A stretch of 64,000 bases of DNA from Lyophyllum atratum (GCA_014905825.1 JACGCN010000044.1:124001-188000); one strand, 5' to 3'; positions 1 through 12,618 are shown, numbered from the stretch's first letter. The notes: generated by a model from the letters alone, not told the origin. Numbers and translations: made by a program.

Positions 1-37
1 CGGCTTTCTGATGTCGTTTAATTCTCAATCGGCGCAG

Positions 38-2415
38 GGAACTTCGGAGAGGTCTTCAACCCCAACGCATGGGCCTTCCACCGGCGGATCGCAGAACGCT
101 GTGTGTCCTCTTCCATCATGTCACTTCATTCAGTACTCACTCACCTCCAGATGGTCGGGTTGTACGGATTGATGCCTTGCTTGGTGTATGCAATGTCCTC
201 ACAGCATGATATATGAATTGCTGGCTCAAGCGCATCCAGGATAAGCAAGTGTATGTCTTCGACCCGAAGGCAGTATATCACATTGTTGTCAAGGTCAGTA
301 AATGCAGGTATTTCATCTGCACATTGCGAAACTCATTGGCGTCAGGATCAACATATTTACGAGGAAACATCTTCGTTTCTGGAGTAAGCCCTTTGATCAA
401 CTAACAAGCTGATAGCTAACCGTACGTGAAGGGGCAACCGTCTCTTTTTTGGAGACGGACTATTGGCTACGCTAGGTCTCTCTTACAATTGTCCAGTTCA
501 ACTAGGTCTCATACCTTTTAACAGGCGAACAACATCGCAAGCAGCGGAAAATGCTTGCGCCAGCATTTTCGATTGCTCACATGCGGAATATGAGTATGTA
601 ACGGTCCGTAGGTTCGTTCTAGTTGCTGATACGTACCCATAGTCCCGATCTTCTATGATGTGGCGCACAAGGTTCGGTTGCTATATATGGACATGGGTTG
701 TGCCTGACCTTCATCCAGCTCCGTGACGGCATCGCGTCTAAAGTTGCAGACGGGCCACAGGAGGTATTTTGACTTCGCCACATCATGTTGAATGCGCAAT
801 GATGAAAACGCAGATAGATGTGGTCAATTGGATGACCCGCACCGCCCTGGAACTAATCGGTCAAAGTGGTCTAGGGCACTCTTTTGACACGCTAAAGGAC
901 AGCTCGGACGTACACCCATACAGCATCTCGGTGAAGAAGCTCATGTAGGTCTCTAGAACGAGATAATAGATTCTATCTAACGCGGATGATACAGCCCCGC
1001 AGCGTTTCCCCTTTTCTTCGTTCGCTCATACCTGCTCTCAACACTCGTGAAGATTGGTACACCCAAATTCCGAAGGTTTATTGTTGACATGATGCCGTTC
1101 TGGAAAAGTATTCGACAGCTTCGGGATATCATCGATGTTATACACAATACGTCCGTGGAAATATTTGAGGAGAAGAAGAAAGCTCTCGAAAACGGAGTCA
1201 CTAGTGTCGGTGGAGGGAGGGATATCATGAGCATCATGAGTAAGTGATACGTTTCTAGCCTGCATCTTTCTTCATGTCGAGCTTGTTTCCCTTCCAGTGA
1301 AGGCAAATATGGAAGCGTCACCTGAAGACCGTCTGCCTGACGCAGACCTCCTTGGTCAGGTACGTGATATTCAACAGCGGATACATCTAGTCCTAAAGTA
1401 ATTCTCATTCCGTTGAAGATGTCGTACGTCCCTCTTTAACATACAAGAGTGATGCCGTATCTTACTGATGTGTCGTGCAGAACTCTCACCTTTGCTGCCA
1501 TGGATACTACATCCGGTGCTCTTTCCCGAGTTTTGCACCTTCTGGCGACACATCCAGAGGTCCAGGAGAAGCTTCGTCAAGAGATTGTTTCGGCCCGACA
1601 GGCAGATGGAGATTTATCTTACGACGAAATCAGTACGTTGCCATTGTTGGATGCAGTGTGCCGGGAGACTCTGCGCATGTGAGGATGAATTGGGATCCAT
1701 ACGCCACGTCTAACAAAGGACACTTTACGACAGGTTTCCGCCCTTCCCCAATATCATCCGAACGTAAGCATCTATTGCTATAGACAAGTACCGTACGAGA
1801 TAACGTCTTTTTACCATCACAGGACTCGCCAGAACGTAAGCATGCCTCTCATGGAGCCTATCACAGGCATCGACGGACGCGAAATGCACGAAATCGTAAT
1901 TCCGAAGAATACAAACGTCATCATATCAGTGCTGAACTGCAACCGCGACCCTAGTCTATGGGGTCCGGATTCACATGAATGGAAGCCAGAGAGGTGGTTG
2001 AAGCCTTTGCCGCAAGCGCTTGTGGATGCCCATATTCCAGGGATCTATTCTCACCTGTATGTTGTTTATACTATTCACAGGGGCTCACCCGCTCATGATA
2101 TGCAGGATGACCTTCCTCGGAGGTGGGAGGGCATGCATGTATGTTCCCGTTGTTGTTCTTTTCCTGAATACTTTAGCTGACGATCTCTCAGCGGCTTCAA
2201 ATTCTCCCAGCTGGAGATGAGTAGGTGATTCCATCGGTCTCCAGGTATCTTCTAACGGTATCCTCATAGAGGTTGTGCTCGCTGTTCTCATTTCGCATTT
2301 CCGGTTCTCGCTCGCCGAGAAGGAGATATTCTGGGAGATGACTGGTATACTTACCCCAACGGTTAAAGGAGGGCCTAAGTATCCTCAGCTTCCCCTCCAG
2401 GTTTCCCTAGTTTAG
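38..2415 (+). CDS. Cytochrome P450 monooxygenase, 5'-truncated by window edge
   Basis: Haem-thiolate monooxygenase, probably ER-anchored. The window opens at an intron acceptor (35-37), so the N-terminal anchor lies outside. Joining about 16 small exons gives a continuous P450: early GNFGEVF and GDKQVYVFDPKA, then EQHRKQRKML, the I-helix FAAMDTTS (near 1490), ExxR as RETLR (near 1665), KPERW (near 1980) and the haem loop FLGGGRACIGF, whose Cys codon is split from Ile-Gly-Phe by an intron near 2135. The stop TAG is at 2413-2415. All diagnostic motifs are intact, so it looks functional. The sequence resembles the large basidiomycete CYP5150-type families, but family assignment is from memory and substrate is unknown. 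Convergent with eIF6; the 400 bp between them holds no gene. Confidence 0.92.
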
Positions 2416-2831
2416 ACTGCTACCCTGCGTCTACAGAAGTACCTAGATTCAATTCTAGCTGTCTTGCTCGTAACTCTCACCCTTGGATCATAAGAATCGG
2501 AAGTTCTGTCTTTGGAACGTGTATGGGCGGAGAAGATGCCAGAGAGGTAACGTATACATGCACTGTATGTGACATACCACTGAAGATGCGCCAAAGAAAT
2601 GACTATACTCTCTACTCCTCCTTGGAGTAGTACTTGGAATAAAGTGGTCGAGTTTTCTGTACCAGTCCGACTGCATGTTGACGGTGCTGGCGACAACCCT
2701 AGATCCCAGAGACAGATAAGCCATTTTGGAGGGAGACTTCGGTTTTGTAGCAAGCAAATGTGCTGTGACTATGAGCCCAATGTGAACGTGATATATATGT
2801 ATACAGCGAGTAAGTCCAGCGGCTCCTGAGA

Positions 2832-3786
2832 TTATGCCCAGTTGTCGATAAGGGAATCCCGCATCTCTCCAATGACCGCCGTGGAGTCGTGTCCTTGTAG
2901 TTCTGCAACGAAAGATGAGTAATGGGACGAGATCAAGTGACCTGTAAGACGCACTGAAGGTTGCCTCTATCACGCTGATCTCTGTGGCCGTTGTCTCGAG
3001 ACCGGTGAACGCACACCAATCATTCACCACCAGACCTGCACCAATCACATCTGAACCCCGATTCACTGTTCCAGCCTAAAATGATGCATATGTTAAAAAT
3101 TCGGACGGGGAAGCCGTAGGGCGCCAAGGTACGCACGACGAGAGGTATTTGCAGTAGACTGCTCAGCTCATCCTGGTCCTGTATACTCGTCTTGGGGTGC
3201 ACGAGACCACCCTGATTTGTGATGGCACAGTAGCTGCCCACTAGGACGTTATCCGCGATCGTCTGCCTGAACACCTCGACTTTCAGCACGTCCGCAATAA
3301 TCTCCTCCGTTTCGCGATCGACATCGGGGTGCACAAGCGCAACGTAGTCGTTGCATGCGATGACGTTTCCGAGCGCGGACAGCCGCTCTTCCACCCGCTG
3401 AATCGCGACAGCCTCAGGTAGGGCGTTGCGTAGATGTTGGAGTTCTTGATCGGTTGTTGTCGAAGGCACAAGGAGACCGTGTCGGTTTCCTACTCTAGAC
3501 TAAGAACGGTCGAGACGATGAAAAAGGGAGGCTAAGCACCTGCGGTTAGGCGACCGATTATCCGTGTTCCTCCAATGCTGGTGTGCACGATTGGGATAAC
3601 GTCGCCGAGTTCACTCTCGAATGCGGAGTAAAAGTTGGTGCTGCCTTGGATTGCAGCCAGGCAGTAGCTGTTTGTAAGTTTGGCGAATACACCAATGTCG
3701 CTGTGGTTTTCGAATTGAAGACCTAGATAAGATAACAGTCAGATTGTTATCGAAGGATGTGCGATGCCCGTCTTACGGGTGGCCAT
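2832..3786 (-). CDS. TIF6: Eukaryotic translation initiation factor 6
   Basis: Ribosome anti-association factor that binds the 60S subunit and is needed for 60S biogenesis in nucleolus and cytoplasm. After splicing the protein is about 245 residues, the usual length. Near-invariant eIF6 segments are visible: NNxxDQEL-like [64 protein letters not shown] and the C-terminal [10 protein letters not shown]. The first coding exon is only 10 nt (Met-Ala-Thr plus one base of Arg, 3777-3786). The last exon supplies the C-terminus and stop at 2832-2834. Divergent from NDUFAF7 across about 245 bp, a likely shared promoter. Identity is essentially certain; splice sites are read by eye. Confidence 0.95.
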
Positions 3787-4031
3787 GGCGTATAGAGTGG
3801 CAAAGAGATGTGCTAGAGTAGTTTTGAGGGATAGGAAGAGGAGATGGGCTGAGGAAAAAAGCTGCTGAGTGATCGGAGGAGGCTGATCAGATTCAGTTTT
3901 GAGATCTCGCCTGTGTGACACTATGTCACAACGGTCCCGACGTAAACGTTTAGACCTCCACACCTGGACCATCAGACTGACAGGACGCGACTGGGTCTGA
4001 CTCAACACCATCTTACTCGCGAGTTTGGACT

Positions 4032-5784
4032 ATGCTATTCCCGTTTGCCGCGTTCCGGGCACGGAACCGCGCGCTACCGGCCTTGCGTTCTCTTGCCAGC
4101 GTGAAACGGCAACCACCACAGACGTGGGGACTCCGACGGTATGTTGCGGAGGCTACGGCTCCTCCGCGGACGCGACTTGAAAAGCACATCCTTGACAGTA
4201 TGAAGGTGCTTTGATGTCTTCTTTGGATATATCTTTATAACTCACAGTGAGGTAGGCAACTGGCCCAATATCATTTTCGACGTACATGCAGGTCTGCCTC
4301 TCGGACCCGACACACGGATACTACATGAACCCCGAGAACCATGTGTTTGGTCCTCATGGTGACTTCATCACGAGTCCAGAAATCAGCCAGGTTTTCGGCG
4401 AGGTAACTTTCCGCCAACTCATGCGACTGCTAGAAGTGACGAGCCACCAGTTCTCTACCTAGCTTGTGGCGGTATGGTTTTTGACTCAGTGGCGACTTGC
4501 GGGAATGCCATCTGCGGTCCGATTAGTTGAACTGGGACCTGGAAGGGGAACGTTAATGTCGGATATCGTGCGGGTACGTATCATCGTTTACTCGCTCGGT
4601 GTCTTGGACCGAATGGACTTGTTTTATCTACTTTCCAGGTCATCTCCCTGATCACCTCAGGGATGAAAGGGACCCAAATCCAAGAGATCCACCTGGTGGA
4701 AACGAGCGAAGCTATGCGTAAGGTCCAGGGAGAAAAACTAGGCTCTTTCGCTGAGAAGGCAGGGTGCCGTTTGCATTGGCACAATGATGTTGACACAATC
4801 GAACCTTCAAATGCCTTCTCTATGGTGGTGGCGCATGAATTCTTCGACGCCCTTCCCTTTTACCTGCTTCAAGTACATCTTCACCACATCTGCTCCGTCC
4901 TCGTCTCACTGACCATTTCCTATTCAGAAAGCTGAGAACAATACCTGGCATGAGGTGATGGTTGCCTCTGCGCTTGACCCCATCAAGGATCCCCGCGCAC
5001 ATCCTGAACCTGAACCTACCAACGAGACATCCTTGGCCCCAGCAGATCCTGAGTTAGTCTACCCCCGGTTCCGCCGAGTACTCTCCCCTGAAGCCACCCC
5101 TGCGTCGATTGGCGCGTCACGTCTATCTCCCCGTTATGCTGACCTTCCCGTTGGGTCGTTCCTGGAGGTTTCCCCGTGGTCCCGTTACAAGGCGGAGAAA
5201 CTTGCGGCGCTTGTGGGTACATCAAAAATGTCTGCCGAATCGGGGGAGGCCATGCCTCCTACTGGTGGAGGTTGTGGTCTGATTATAGACTATGGTGATG
5301 CGACAGCGTTCGGGGACTCATTCAGGGTGAGCGATAGTCCACCACTTAATGTGTATTCTCTTACTGATCACCTTATGTCTAGGCTTTCCAAGGCCATAAA
5401 ATTGTGGACGTGTTCCACCAACCAGGGAAAAGCGACGTCACTACCAACGTCGACTTTGCTCTTCTCAAGGAAGCTATGGGCGACGCTGGTACGTCTCACG
5501 TCCCAATTGACAATATACCGCTTTCTCATTTCGATGCAGTTAGGACTCTTGGCCCGATATCCCAGGCCGAGTTTCTATCGAAGATGGGCATTGAGGTGCG
5601 CGTTGCTGAACTGGTTCGCAAGGCACAGAATGAGGAGCGGCGCGATGCGATCCTAAACGCAGCAAATAGGCTCGTGGATCCAGCGGGGATGGGCCAAGAG
5701 TACAAGGTGATGGGATTCACGAGTATCCACGGCGTAGATCCTTTACAGGAGATGTATCCCTTTGCTACCGAAGTCAATTCATAA
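4032..5784 (+). CDS. NDUFAF7: Mitochondrial protein arginine methyltransferase NDUFAF7 (MidA/DUF185 family)
   Basis: SAM-dependent methyltransferase. The animal orthologue symmetrically dimethylates an arginine of complex I subunit NDUFS2 during assembly in the matrix. The N-terminus is Arg-rich and lacks acids, consistent with a targeting peptide. Family landmarks follow in order: THGYYMNPENHVFG, GDFITSPEISQVFGE, the SAM motif ELGPGRGTL (near 4530), AHEFFDALPFYLLQ, GLIIDYGDA and the late GFTSIHG. Exon junctions near 4205/4256, 4400, 4575, 4875, 5325 and 5490 all keep frame. The second coding exon supplies TGPISFSTYMQV. No truncation seen. Divergent from eIF6. Confidence 0.93.
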
Positions 5785-5952
5785 TTACTTGAATAGTTTC
5801 AGTGCGTTGTGTCACGTTTATAAGGAGCGTTGCCCGCTCAAATCCTCCTGCTTTGTTGTATCGATAGTTCAATGGTAAGGAGATGGGGAGTCGTCATAAT
5901 TAGTTGCAGAGCATCGATCCATTCCCATAAATTGTGTGGTAGTCCGGCAAGG

Positions 5953-6855
5953 CTACGGGCTCCTTCTACGTCCATGTTCCCTTTCAGACCGATGACCTTG
6001 TCTTCCCCGGGATGAATTTGGTCGATGGCTCGTTCGTGGAGACAGAGACCGAGAACTACGTCTCCTTCTCCGTTCACCTTCCTCTCCCCGTTTACCACGT
6101 TGTTTCGAACCCCGCTGCTCCTCGTTGTGACTTCGATCTGGGAGGCCCACATCGGCGTCCTCCGTCTTCACCTCCACCTCCACACCATCCTTCCCTTTCC
6201 GCTCTTTCGGTGTTCGTGCTCCTGCACGTGCACCCGGCCCTGCTGACTTCTCTGCTTCCTCGACCAGGTCCACCTCCTTGCCTCTCTCCTTCCGCCGCTT
6301 CCACATGAGCTTATCGAAGCATCTCGGGCACAGCACAACTTTCACTAGTGCGGATTTGTTCTCTCCGCGCTCCACATACGCGAAGGGAAGCTCCAGGGTC
6401 GTCAGGGTAGGCGCGGAGGAAGTTCGGGGAAGGTGGTCTGGGGGAGGGTGGTGGTGCTCACAGCGGGCGTTGCCACAGGTGGTTTCGCCCGCGCCCGAAA
6501 GGACTTCGTTCTCGGTGCGCCAGCGCAGCGCCAACTATTGGGGTGAAGTAGGTTAGATGAGACGGGAGGGGAGGTGTAAAGAGGCGCACGTTGCCGGTCT
6601 TGTAGTGTTTGAGATCGCATACGGCGTATTCGCGGTAGAGACTGGCGTAGTACTTGGAGGCGAGTTGGTCTTCCCATGAAAGATCTTTAGGATCATCTTC
6701 GTCACGAAGGAATCTTGTCAGCTTGTCAACTTCTAGTACCCTAATTAGCAGAATAATGATAGGTACCTGTGTGCGGCTTTCAAGATCTCAAATTCGGTCA
6801 CCCCCCGCGGAGGAATTGCCTTGGACGCGCTTCCGTGGTGGTATAACGCCATCAT
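5953..6855 (-). CDS. FRA10AC1: FRA10AC1-like nuclear protein
   Basis: Homologue of the folate-sensitive fragile site protein FRA10AC1, a conserved nuclear protein found with spliceosomal factors in other organisms; its biochemical role is not established. Visible: TEFEILKAAHRF, DEDDPKDLSWEDQLA, a YYASLYREYAVCDL block, then LRWRTENEVLSGAGE and a probable zinc site with Cys in TCGNARC plus a later LCPRCFDKL. This is the order known for the family. The C-terminal ~110 residues are charged, rich in Arg-Ser and Lys-Glu, and predicted disordered. The upstream ATG of the pair at 6850-6855 is chosen; an intron of about 55 bp precedes FLRDEDD. The gene ends about 170 bp from the convergent NDUFAF7. 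Confidence 0.85.
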
Positions 6856-9800
6856 TCGTAGGGTGCTGCGTCGCCGAGATGTGAAAGGACAAGATGCTGC
6901 AAGGTCGCGGTCTGGTCACGGTGACTTGTAAGTTGTAAGAGATGCAGCGTGCGAAATTTGACCCTTATTAACTTCCGGCCTTGTCGGCAATGTGTGTTTG
7001 GACCGTGACCGCCACATTTTCGACGGCAGCATTTGGCAAGCCTGAAATTTCAGAAGAGGCTGGTTATAATCTTATGCACACCGTAATCACGCGAACTACT
7101 GTACGCGTGAAATTATGAACTGAATTTTGTTTAGAGGGGGCGTTGCATATTCCGAATTGGGAGCCTTGGATTGGTTGATCGTTTTTAGTGTGGCGCGGTA
7201 TTTCCAAGAACCCCACAGTGAAGACCAGGAATTATGAGAGTTATTAAGAAGTCCCAGTGAGGGCTGCAAAGCTGCAAAGCCACGGCGCAGGTATGCGCGC
7301 ATTGTAGTGACCGGCGATCCAATGATAGCTGGGATGGTAGAGTGAATGGATAAACATATGGTAAAGCGGAAATATGGTATTGAACACAAAACTGCGCACC
7401 GCGACGGCATGGTCACCAGAAGCCACCTGAAATTGCCCTTGGTCCAAATGGGAAGCAAGCACTGGCATGCGAAAATGGGCGCAGTCCTTAGGGGGTCTCG
7501 TCAAACGTGATATCGAGGTCGATGGTTCCGCGATACAATTGTTATTGGCCGGACAAAGATGTCGACGCAGCGTCATCGACGAGGGATATTCGCTCGACCT
7601 AGTTTATATCATAAGTATATGAAGGTTGCGTCTCAAACGCTATATTACCACTAGCGATAGCAGGACGCGCTGAATGAATGCTGAATTCTTCGCCAGTTAT
7701 TGCCGTACCTTCGAGGAAGCGAACACGGGCATATCGTATGTGACAGAATCCATACCCATCTGGATCTACATCCTGACCTTCTCCACAGTGTCGCTAGGAC
7801 AGGAGGGATTCCAAAATAAACCAAGGACGAAAATAAACCAGAATGACGAGGATCATAGGGGCTACAAGGCCCCGATGTATTCCCATCTAGACCACGAATA
7901 ACTTTTCCTTTATCGTCGCAATGAATATGCACATTTAAGCTCGATCTGTCGGCGTTATTCTTCATGCAGCGTTTACATGTTCACAATCTGTGTACTGAAG
8001 TGATGTATATATACAAAGCCACCACAATGGTCGTAAAAGTCGGACAGGCTTCAATCAGCTCAAAAAAGAGCTCGAGAATAGTGGCGTCATGGAACTCGAT
8101 AGAATGACCGCACTGCGGGCTTCCGCACATCGCCATTCGTATTGTCACAGACGAAAAGGGTTTAGGTGGTTTTCGGGACACCCTGCTGACCTGACTCGTG
8201 TTACGCCTCCTGGAAGAAGCCTTCGCAGAATTTGATTCTACGGTCTCGGAACCTTAAGCTCAACCAAAATCGTACGTATTGAACACAGCGGCCCAAATCG
8301 AGGGGGGAAAGCACCGATAGGAGGTCTCCTGAAATAGCGGTCAAACGTATGTATCTGTATGAATCATCCTGAGTTTGAAACTGCAGGGTTCTAGATTCAG
8401 GCTGGCCGTTGCCGGAGAACTCTATCGTCCCTTTGGGCATGGATGACTGAAGGACATGGTAGAGCCACGTACTGAACATAGGTCAGCTTCATCGCTGTTG
8501 ATGTAAAGTCCGTGATTGAGAAGCACGATCAGCGGACTGCGGATCGCCTTATTTACTAAGGATTGGGGAGGGTCAACCGTGGTGAATTCGAGATCATAAA
8601 AGGAACTAACGCACAGATCTAAGGCTGTGTGGCAATGCGTTCGTCGTTCGAGGGTGGGATTACTCGCAGCAAACCTTCCATGCGTATGCATAAGGAATCT
8701 CCCGGAAGGTCTCGTGCCCTCCTCCACATTGAACTTCAAGTGGTGGTACCTAGAAAGAACACTGATCTCTGACATGGGAGATCAGCTTGTCGCACAAAGA
8801 GTTTGGTAAGTACTGAAGCGAGGTATTTCCATATCCGGTAATTACCCCGCAGACTTCATATCCTCTTCAGTCGGTGGCTGGAAGAATGCCCTAGTCCCAC
8901 ATGCACCGCTCAAGTCTGGGTGCTAGTGTTGAGCGTCACATAGCCTCAGTACGCGCCATCCAGGCGCCCATAGCCGTGGTATCGGGACGGCGGTCTGGCA
9001 GTAGGGCTGAAGCATTAGCTTTGCATTAGCTTATCAGTCAAGCCTCGGGTGTTGTAGACCCTGACGGTGTCAGGAAAGGTGTGCGTCGTATATTTGGACC
9101 TATTGTGCCAGAAGAAATTCTGGATCGTGGGTTGAAGAATGCCTCGTGCCTGGGAGCTCAAATTGATTGAGGCTTGGGAACTTTGGAGTTGCGCGATAGT
9201 TGCGTCGAGAAGATGGAAACGATTGAGAGCTCGAAGGTAGGCTCCGAGGCTGGACGTTACGAGACTCAATGACCTGCCGAACCGCGTACGAAAGCTCGAT
9301 AGCTATCAATGATGCGGTATCCTGAGCAGGCCGCGGCCCTGTATGGTGGATCTAGATCATGCGACTAGATCAAGCAACGGAACCCCGACATAGCGTCTCG
9401 GCACAGAGCGAAGTACCGTAACCGCTGGAACAGCTTCAGAATCTGAATCAGAGAACAGTGATTGCTGGGGTATGGATGGTGGTCGCTGGTCTGTGCGTGA
9501 GGAGATCGGGGAGACTAGGTGCAAGGGGTAAGACCTTAAATATTAGAGGTGAATTTATGGGGGTGCGCACGGCCGGTTCCATTTTCGTGACGCTTAGTAA
9601 GCAGTCTTGGCGCGAAATCGTGTCCCCAGGATTGCAATACGAATAACCACCACTTCTCCACCTTTCAAAGTCGTGTTCGTGGTTCAAATGGATATCAGGT
9701 ATAATATATATTTGTGTCCTGTAGTCAAATGGAATTTATACACCGAAAGAGATGGTAATTCGGAGTAACTCTGCATCTGGGCCATCTCCTCCTCCTGCTT

Positions 9801-10629
9801 GTCACAGCAATTTGCAACTGGGTCCATTTCTGAGACTCTGGAATCTGCCAGATGCCGTCATATCACGTTGAGAATAGTCTTCGGCCTATCAGAGATGCGT
9901 TGTTCCCCATTGAGGCGCGTGTAATTGAGGCAGGTCGTGATTTCCTGCGACCAGCCAACTTAGACTTGCTTGAGCAATGTGTCTGGTCATTACTTACCTT
10001 CCACAGTGATATTTGGAGGCAACCACACCCTACCCCCACTCCAGATGACTGCAATGGCGCCCAACGACGACCGTTAACGATGCGCTAGATGCGTTACGTC
10101 ACGCGTTTTGTCACGGAACGCGGTGTGTTTGGGTGGGGACATTGCTGGTTAAAAATCTGAGGACCCATCCTACCTACAGCCTTGGCACTTCACAGTCGTC
10201 ATCTTTCCATTGATGCCCCCAAACTGACAGAGGGATTTAGCTAGATTCACATTTTGGATATGTATGTATATCCTATCTCTTCAAATTTTCGTGATCTATC
10301 GAATCCCCGTTGACAAGTTATAGTCCACGTAATTATTTCAAAGTTTGCCTCTCGATGTAATCTCGCAGATGCGTTGAACGTCAGAATTCCTCCCGGGCGC
10401 GAAGAGCTCTGGATTATGCAGGGAGACATCTGAAAGAAACATATGCAAACATCACACGATTTTGGCGGGCCATGCGCACCCCCAGGTGAAATGAATTACG
10501 ACATGTCAAATTCAAGTCCGCCGGGCACGTGGATATTGGAGTCGCCGCCCTATATATACGAGCCGTCTGACCGATCCACTGCATTTCACCCCTCTCCTTT
10601 ACTCCAGTCCCTTAGCTGCCCCGTATAAA
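6856..10629. other. Long stretch without a recognisable gene
   Basis: No family could be recognised on either strand in 3.8 kb, apart from promoter-like sequence at the right end. The longest open frames (minus 8422-8775, 117 codons; minus 7096-7458, 120 codons; minus 7244-7576, 110 codons) give no familiar motif. A GTACGT donor-like site near 8488 allows a partial minus-strand model, but downstream frames do not join cleanly. Either a decayed gene or intergenic DNA. No terminal repeats or transposase were seen. Confidence 0.5.
10526..10558 (+). promoter_or_regulatory. Core promoter candidate: E-box CACGTG and TATA element
   Basis: A palindromic CACGTG (10526-10531) is followed by TATATATA (10551-10558), about 72 bp before the ATG at 10630. 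Spacing suits a short 5' leader for the downstream gene. CACGTG is a typical bHLH target; which factor binds is unknown. Confidence 0.45.
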
Positions 10630-11401
10630 ATGGCTAGCAATAACAATCACGATTCCCAGGATTTTGTCAAGCATTCAGATCCAATCACAATAAACACTTC
10701 CGCCCGTAGAGCTCGCTCCGTCTCAGTTTCCTCTGGATCGTCAAGCTCTGAGGCCTCATCGCCGGAGCTCAAGACGCCTTCTTCCGGTTCTCATCGAATG
10801 AGTTTACCTTCTCCCGGCAGTTCACCCATCTTATCGTATTTCCTGGCTCAATCACCAACCAAGACTCCAGCAACCGCAACATTTCCATTCAACCGTAAAT
10901 TTGGTCCACCTCCCGTCTTCGAAGGTGATATCATCTTGTGGTCCTTATCGCAGTAGTAGCTAATATTTTACGTCATAGAGGAGGAAGCTGAAGTCCCAGC
11001 CGCCCATCATGCGCGACGCGCGAGTACGACGGTTGCCGGGCGATTCACGCAATCACAACCCACTGCTCTCCCTGATCCCCAGTTTGAACGCGGATCAGGT
11101 CTTTTGCGGAGGCTCTCCTTAAGTACCGGAGCTTTCGTAAAGGTGAGTCCTTTCTGGCTTATCCTTGTATGCAGGATTCATGCTCACGGTTCTTGTTTCT
11201 TAGACGCCCGGCGAAGGACGTCCCTCACCTCCATCCCCTCCCCCTAACACTGCTGTGAGCCCCACCCCAAAATCCATGCCTTTCTCTCGTGATACCAAGC
11301 CACGTCGCTCTGCTACAATCAATGAAGGCTCTAAGGCTCGTCGGGCACCCTCACCCATGGGTGAACGGATTCTGAAGGGTCATTTTGACGGCTTCAACTA
11401 A
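10630..11401 (+). CDS. Conserved disordered basidiomycete protein of unknown function
   Basis: Three exons (about 10630-10925, 10979-11141, 11204-11401) give a protein of roughly 215 residues. It is rich in Ser, Pro, Thr and Arg with no folded domain visible. Ordered motifs suggest constraint: ARRARSVSVSSGSSSSE near the start, SPGSSPILSYFLAQSP, FPFNRKFGPPPVFE, RRASTTVAGRF, GSGLLRRLSLS and the terminal APSPMGERILKGHFDGFN. Repeated R-R-x-S and S-P sites look like basophilic and proline-directed kinase targets, and RRLSLS-type motifs can bind 14-3-3, but this is inference. I recall similar proteins as hypothetical in other agaricomycetes. A TATA element and CACGTG lie just upstream. Confidence 0.8.
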
Positions 11402-11930
11402 TCTCTTGGTCTCACTCGGCCAACCTCCGTGCCGTTTTGGACCTCTTGTCAATTTACACACATCTACTTTTCGTTCTCGGCAGGATACCCGCAACCGTTC
11501 GTGAAATGTATACAGCAGCTTAATCGCATGGAGGATGTCACATTGAATCGTGCCCTTACTTGCCTCGTCGCTCTGGTCTCCCATCAACCATTGTATCACC
11601 ATTAATCACGCTCAGACACTGTTTTGGTATACGAGACTGCACCTCGAGGGTGTTGTCCCTCTTGCCCTTGTCGCCAGCCTCCTATAAAGTGTAAAATGTA
11701 CGTCGCTCTTGTACTGACTAGAGGTGACCCTCCTTGACGCTTTTTCATCCAGACGAAGTGAAATCTGTATACATACATGTATAATATGTGGACTTCTTCT
11801 CTGCCATCGTCGCATACATGATTTGTACTTCCAGATTATATATATCCCAAAAAAGAAATTTTGTTCATGTCGTACAACGTGTGGTCCTTTACTATTATAC
11901 ATGCTAAATCTACAGGAAGAATTGGAACGG

Positions 11931-12509
11931 CTAGGTCTCGTGCTGTGCACCCAGATTGACTACTGGCATCGGACGATTTGCGAAAACGATTTTGCGCTTG
12001 ATAATGGCCACCATATCCCACTCGACTGTTGCGGTGCCCGTTGTTTCCAGGCATCCCTCATCAGAATCTCCCATTTCCACGTCACCCCCTTCCCCATCGA
12101 TATCGCTTTCTCCTGCGGTGCTACCAACAGCAGCGGCCGCGGAACTAGAACGGAGTAGAACCGCAAGGGGCTTGGAAAGGTTGGCAATTTTTCCTTCGAG
12201 AAGATGGTGCCCAATGAGCAACGTCGGTTTTTTCTGTCAGATTCACATGGACGAAAGAATGCGGCCAATCAGTCAGATATGCTTTGGAATGCCATGCAGT
12301 GCAGTGTATTTTGGGGGCAAAGGGCTCACGGTAGCTGCGTCAACCTTGAGTTTCCCAACCAGCTTCCCATCACGTTCGCTGACATTGTTGCATTCCACAT
12401 CTAGTGAGCCTTGCAGTTCGATCAGGACGACTTCATTATGCGAAATTTTGGCGAGTCCTGGGGGAAGCTTTGGGTTTGAGAAGGAGGTAACGTTTATCGG
12501 GATAATCAT
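11931..12509 (-). CDS. CTF8: CTF8, alternative clamp-loader (Ctf18-RFC) subunit
   Basis: Small nuclear subunit of the Ctf18-Dcc1-Ctf8 replication factor C complex, which acts on PCNA and supports sister-chromatid cohesion. Two exons are joined over an intron of about 100 bp (GTGAGC donor, GACAG acceptor). The first gives MIIPINVT, PPGLAKISHNEVVLIELQG and DGKLVGKL. The second gives KPTLLIGHHLLEGKIANL and KPLAVL, the hallmark C-terminal half of the Ctf8 family, followed by an acidic DIDGEGGDVEMGDSDEG stretch. Length of about 160 residues fits the family. Start ATG is 12507-12509. A MluI box lies about 104 bp upstream and tRNA-Cys just beyond. Confidence 0.9.
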
Positions 12510-12612
12510 GTAGATAGATCTTTCCGACGCGGGGAGTAATGTCTAGGAGGGGAGGCGCGCAAGCATGAAGCGAGTTGGGAGTCTGGGAGAAGGGCAACTT
12601 GAAGACGCGACG

Positions 12613-12618
12613 ACGCGT
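12613..12618. promoter_or_regulatory. MluI cell-cycle box (MCB) candidate upstream of CTF8
   Basis: ACGCGT about 104 bp upstream of the CTF8 ATG, with a partial ACGCGA at 12605-12610. MCBs are the site of the MBF G1/S regulator of replication genes in yeasts. A 6-bp match is expected about 16 times in 64 kb, so alone it is weak; the replication-related target is what makes it worth recording. Confidence 0.3.

Noticed and set aside
5838..6152. 104-codon minus frame overlapping the end of FRA10AC1
   Set aside because: Different frame from the recognised protein, no motif, overlaps its 3' end.
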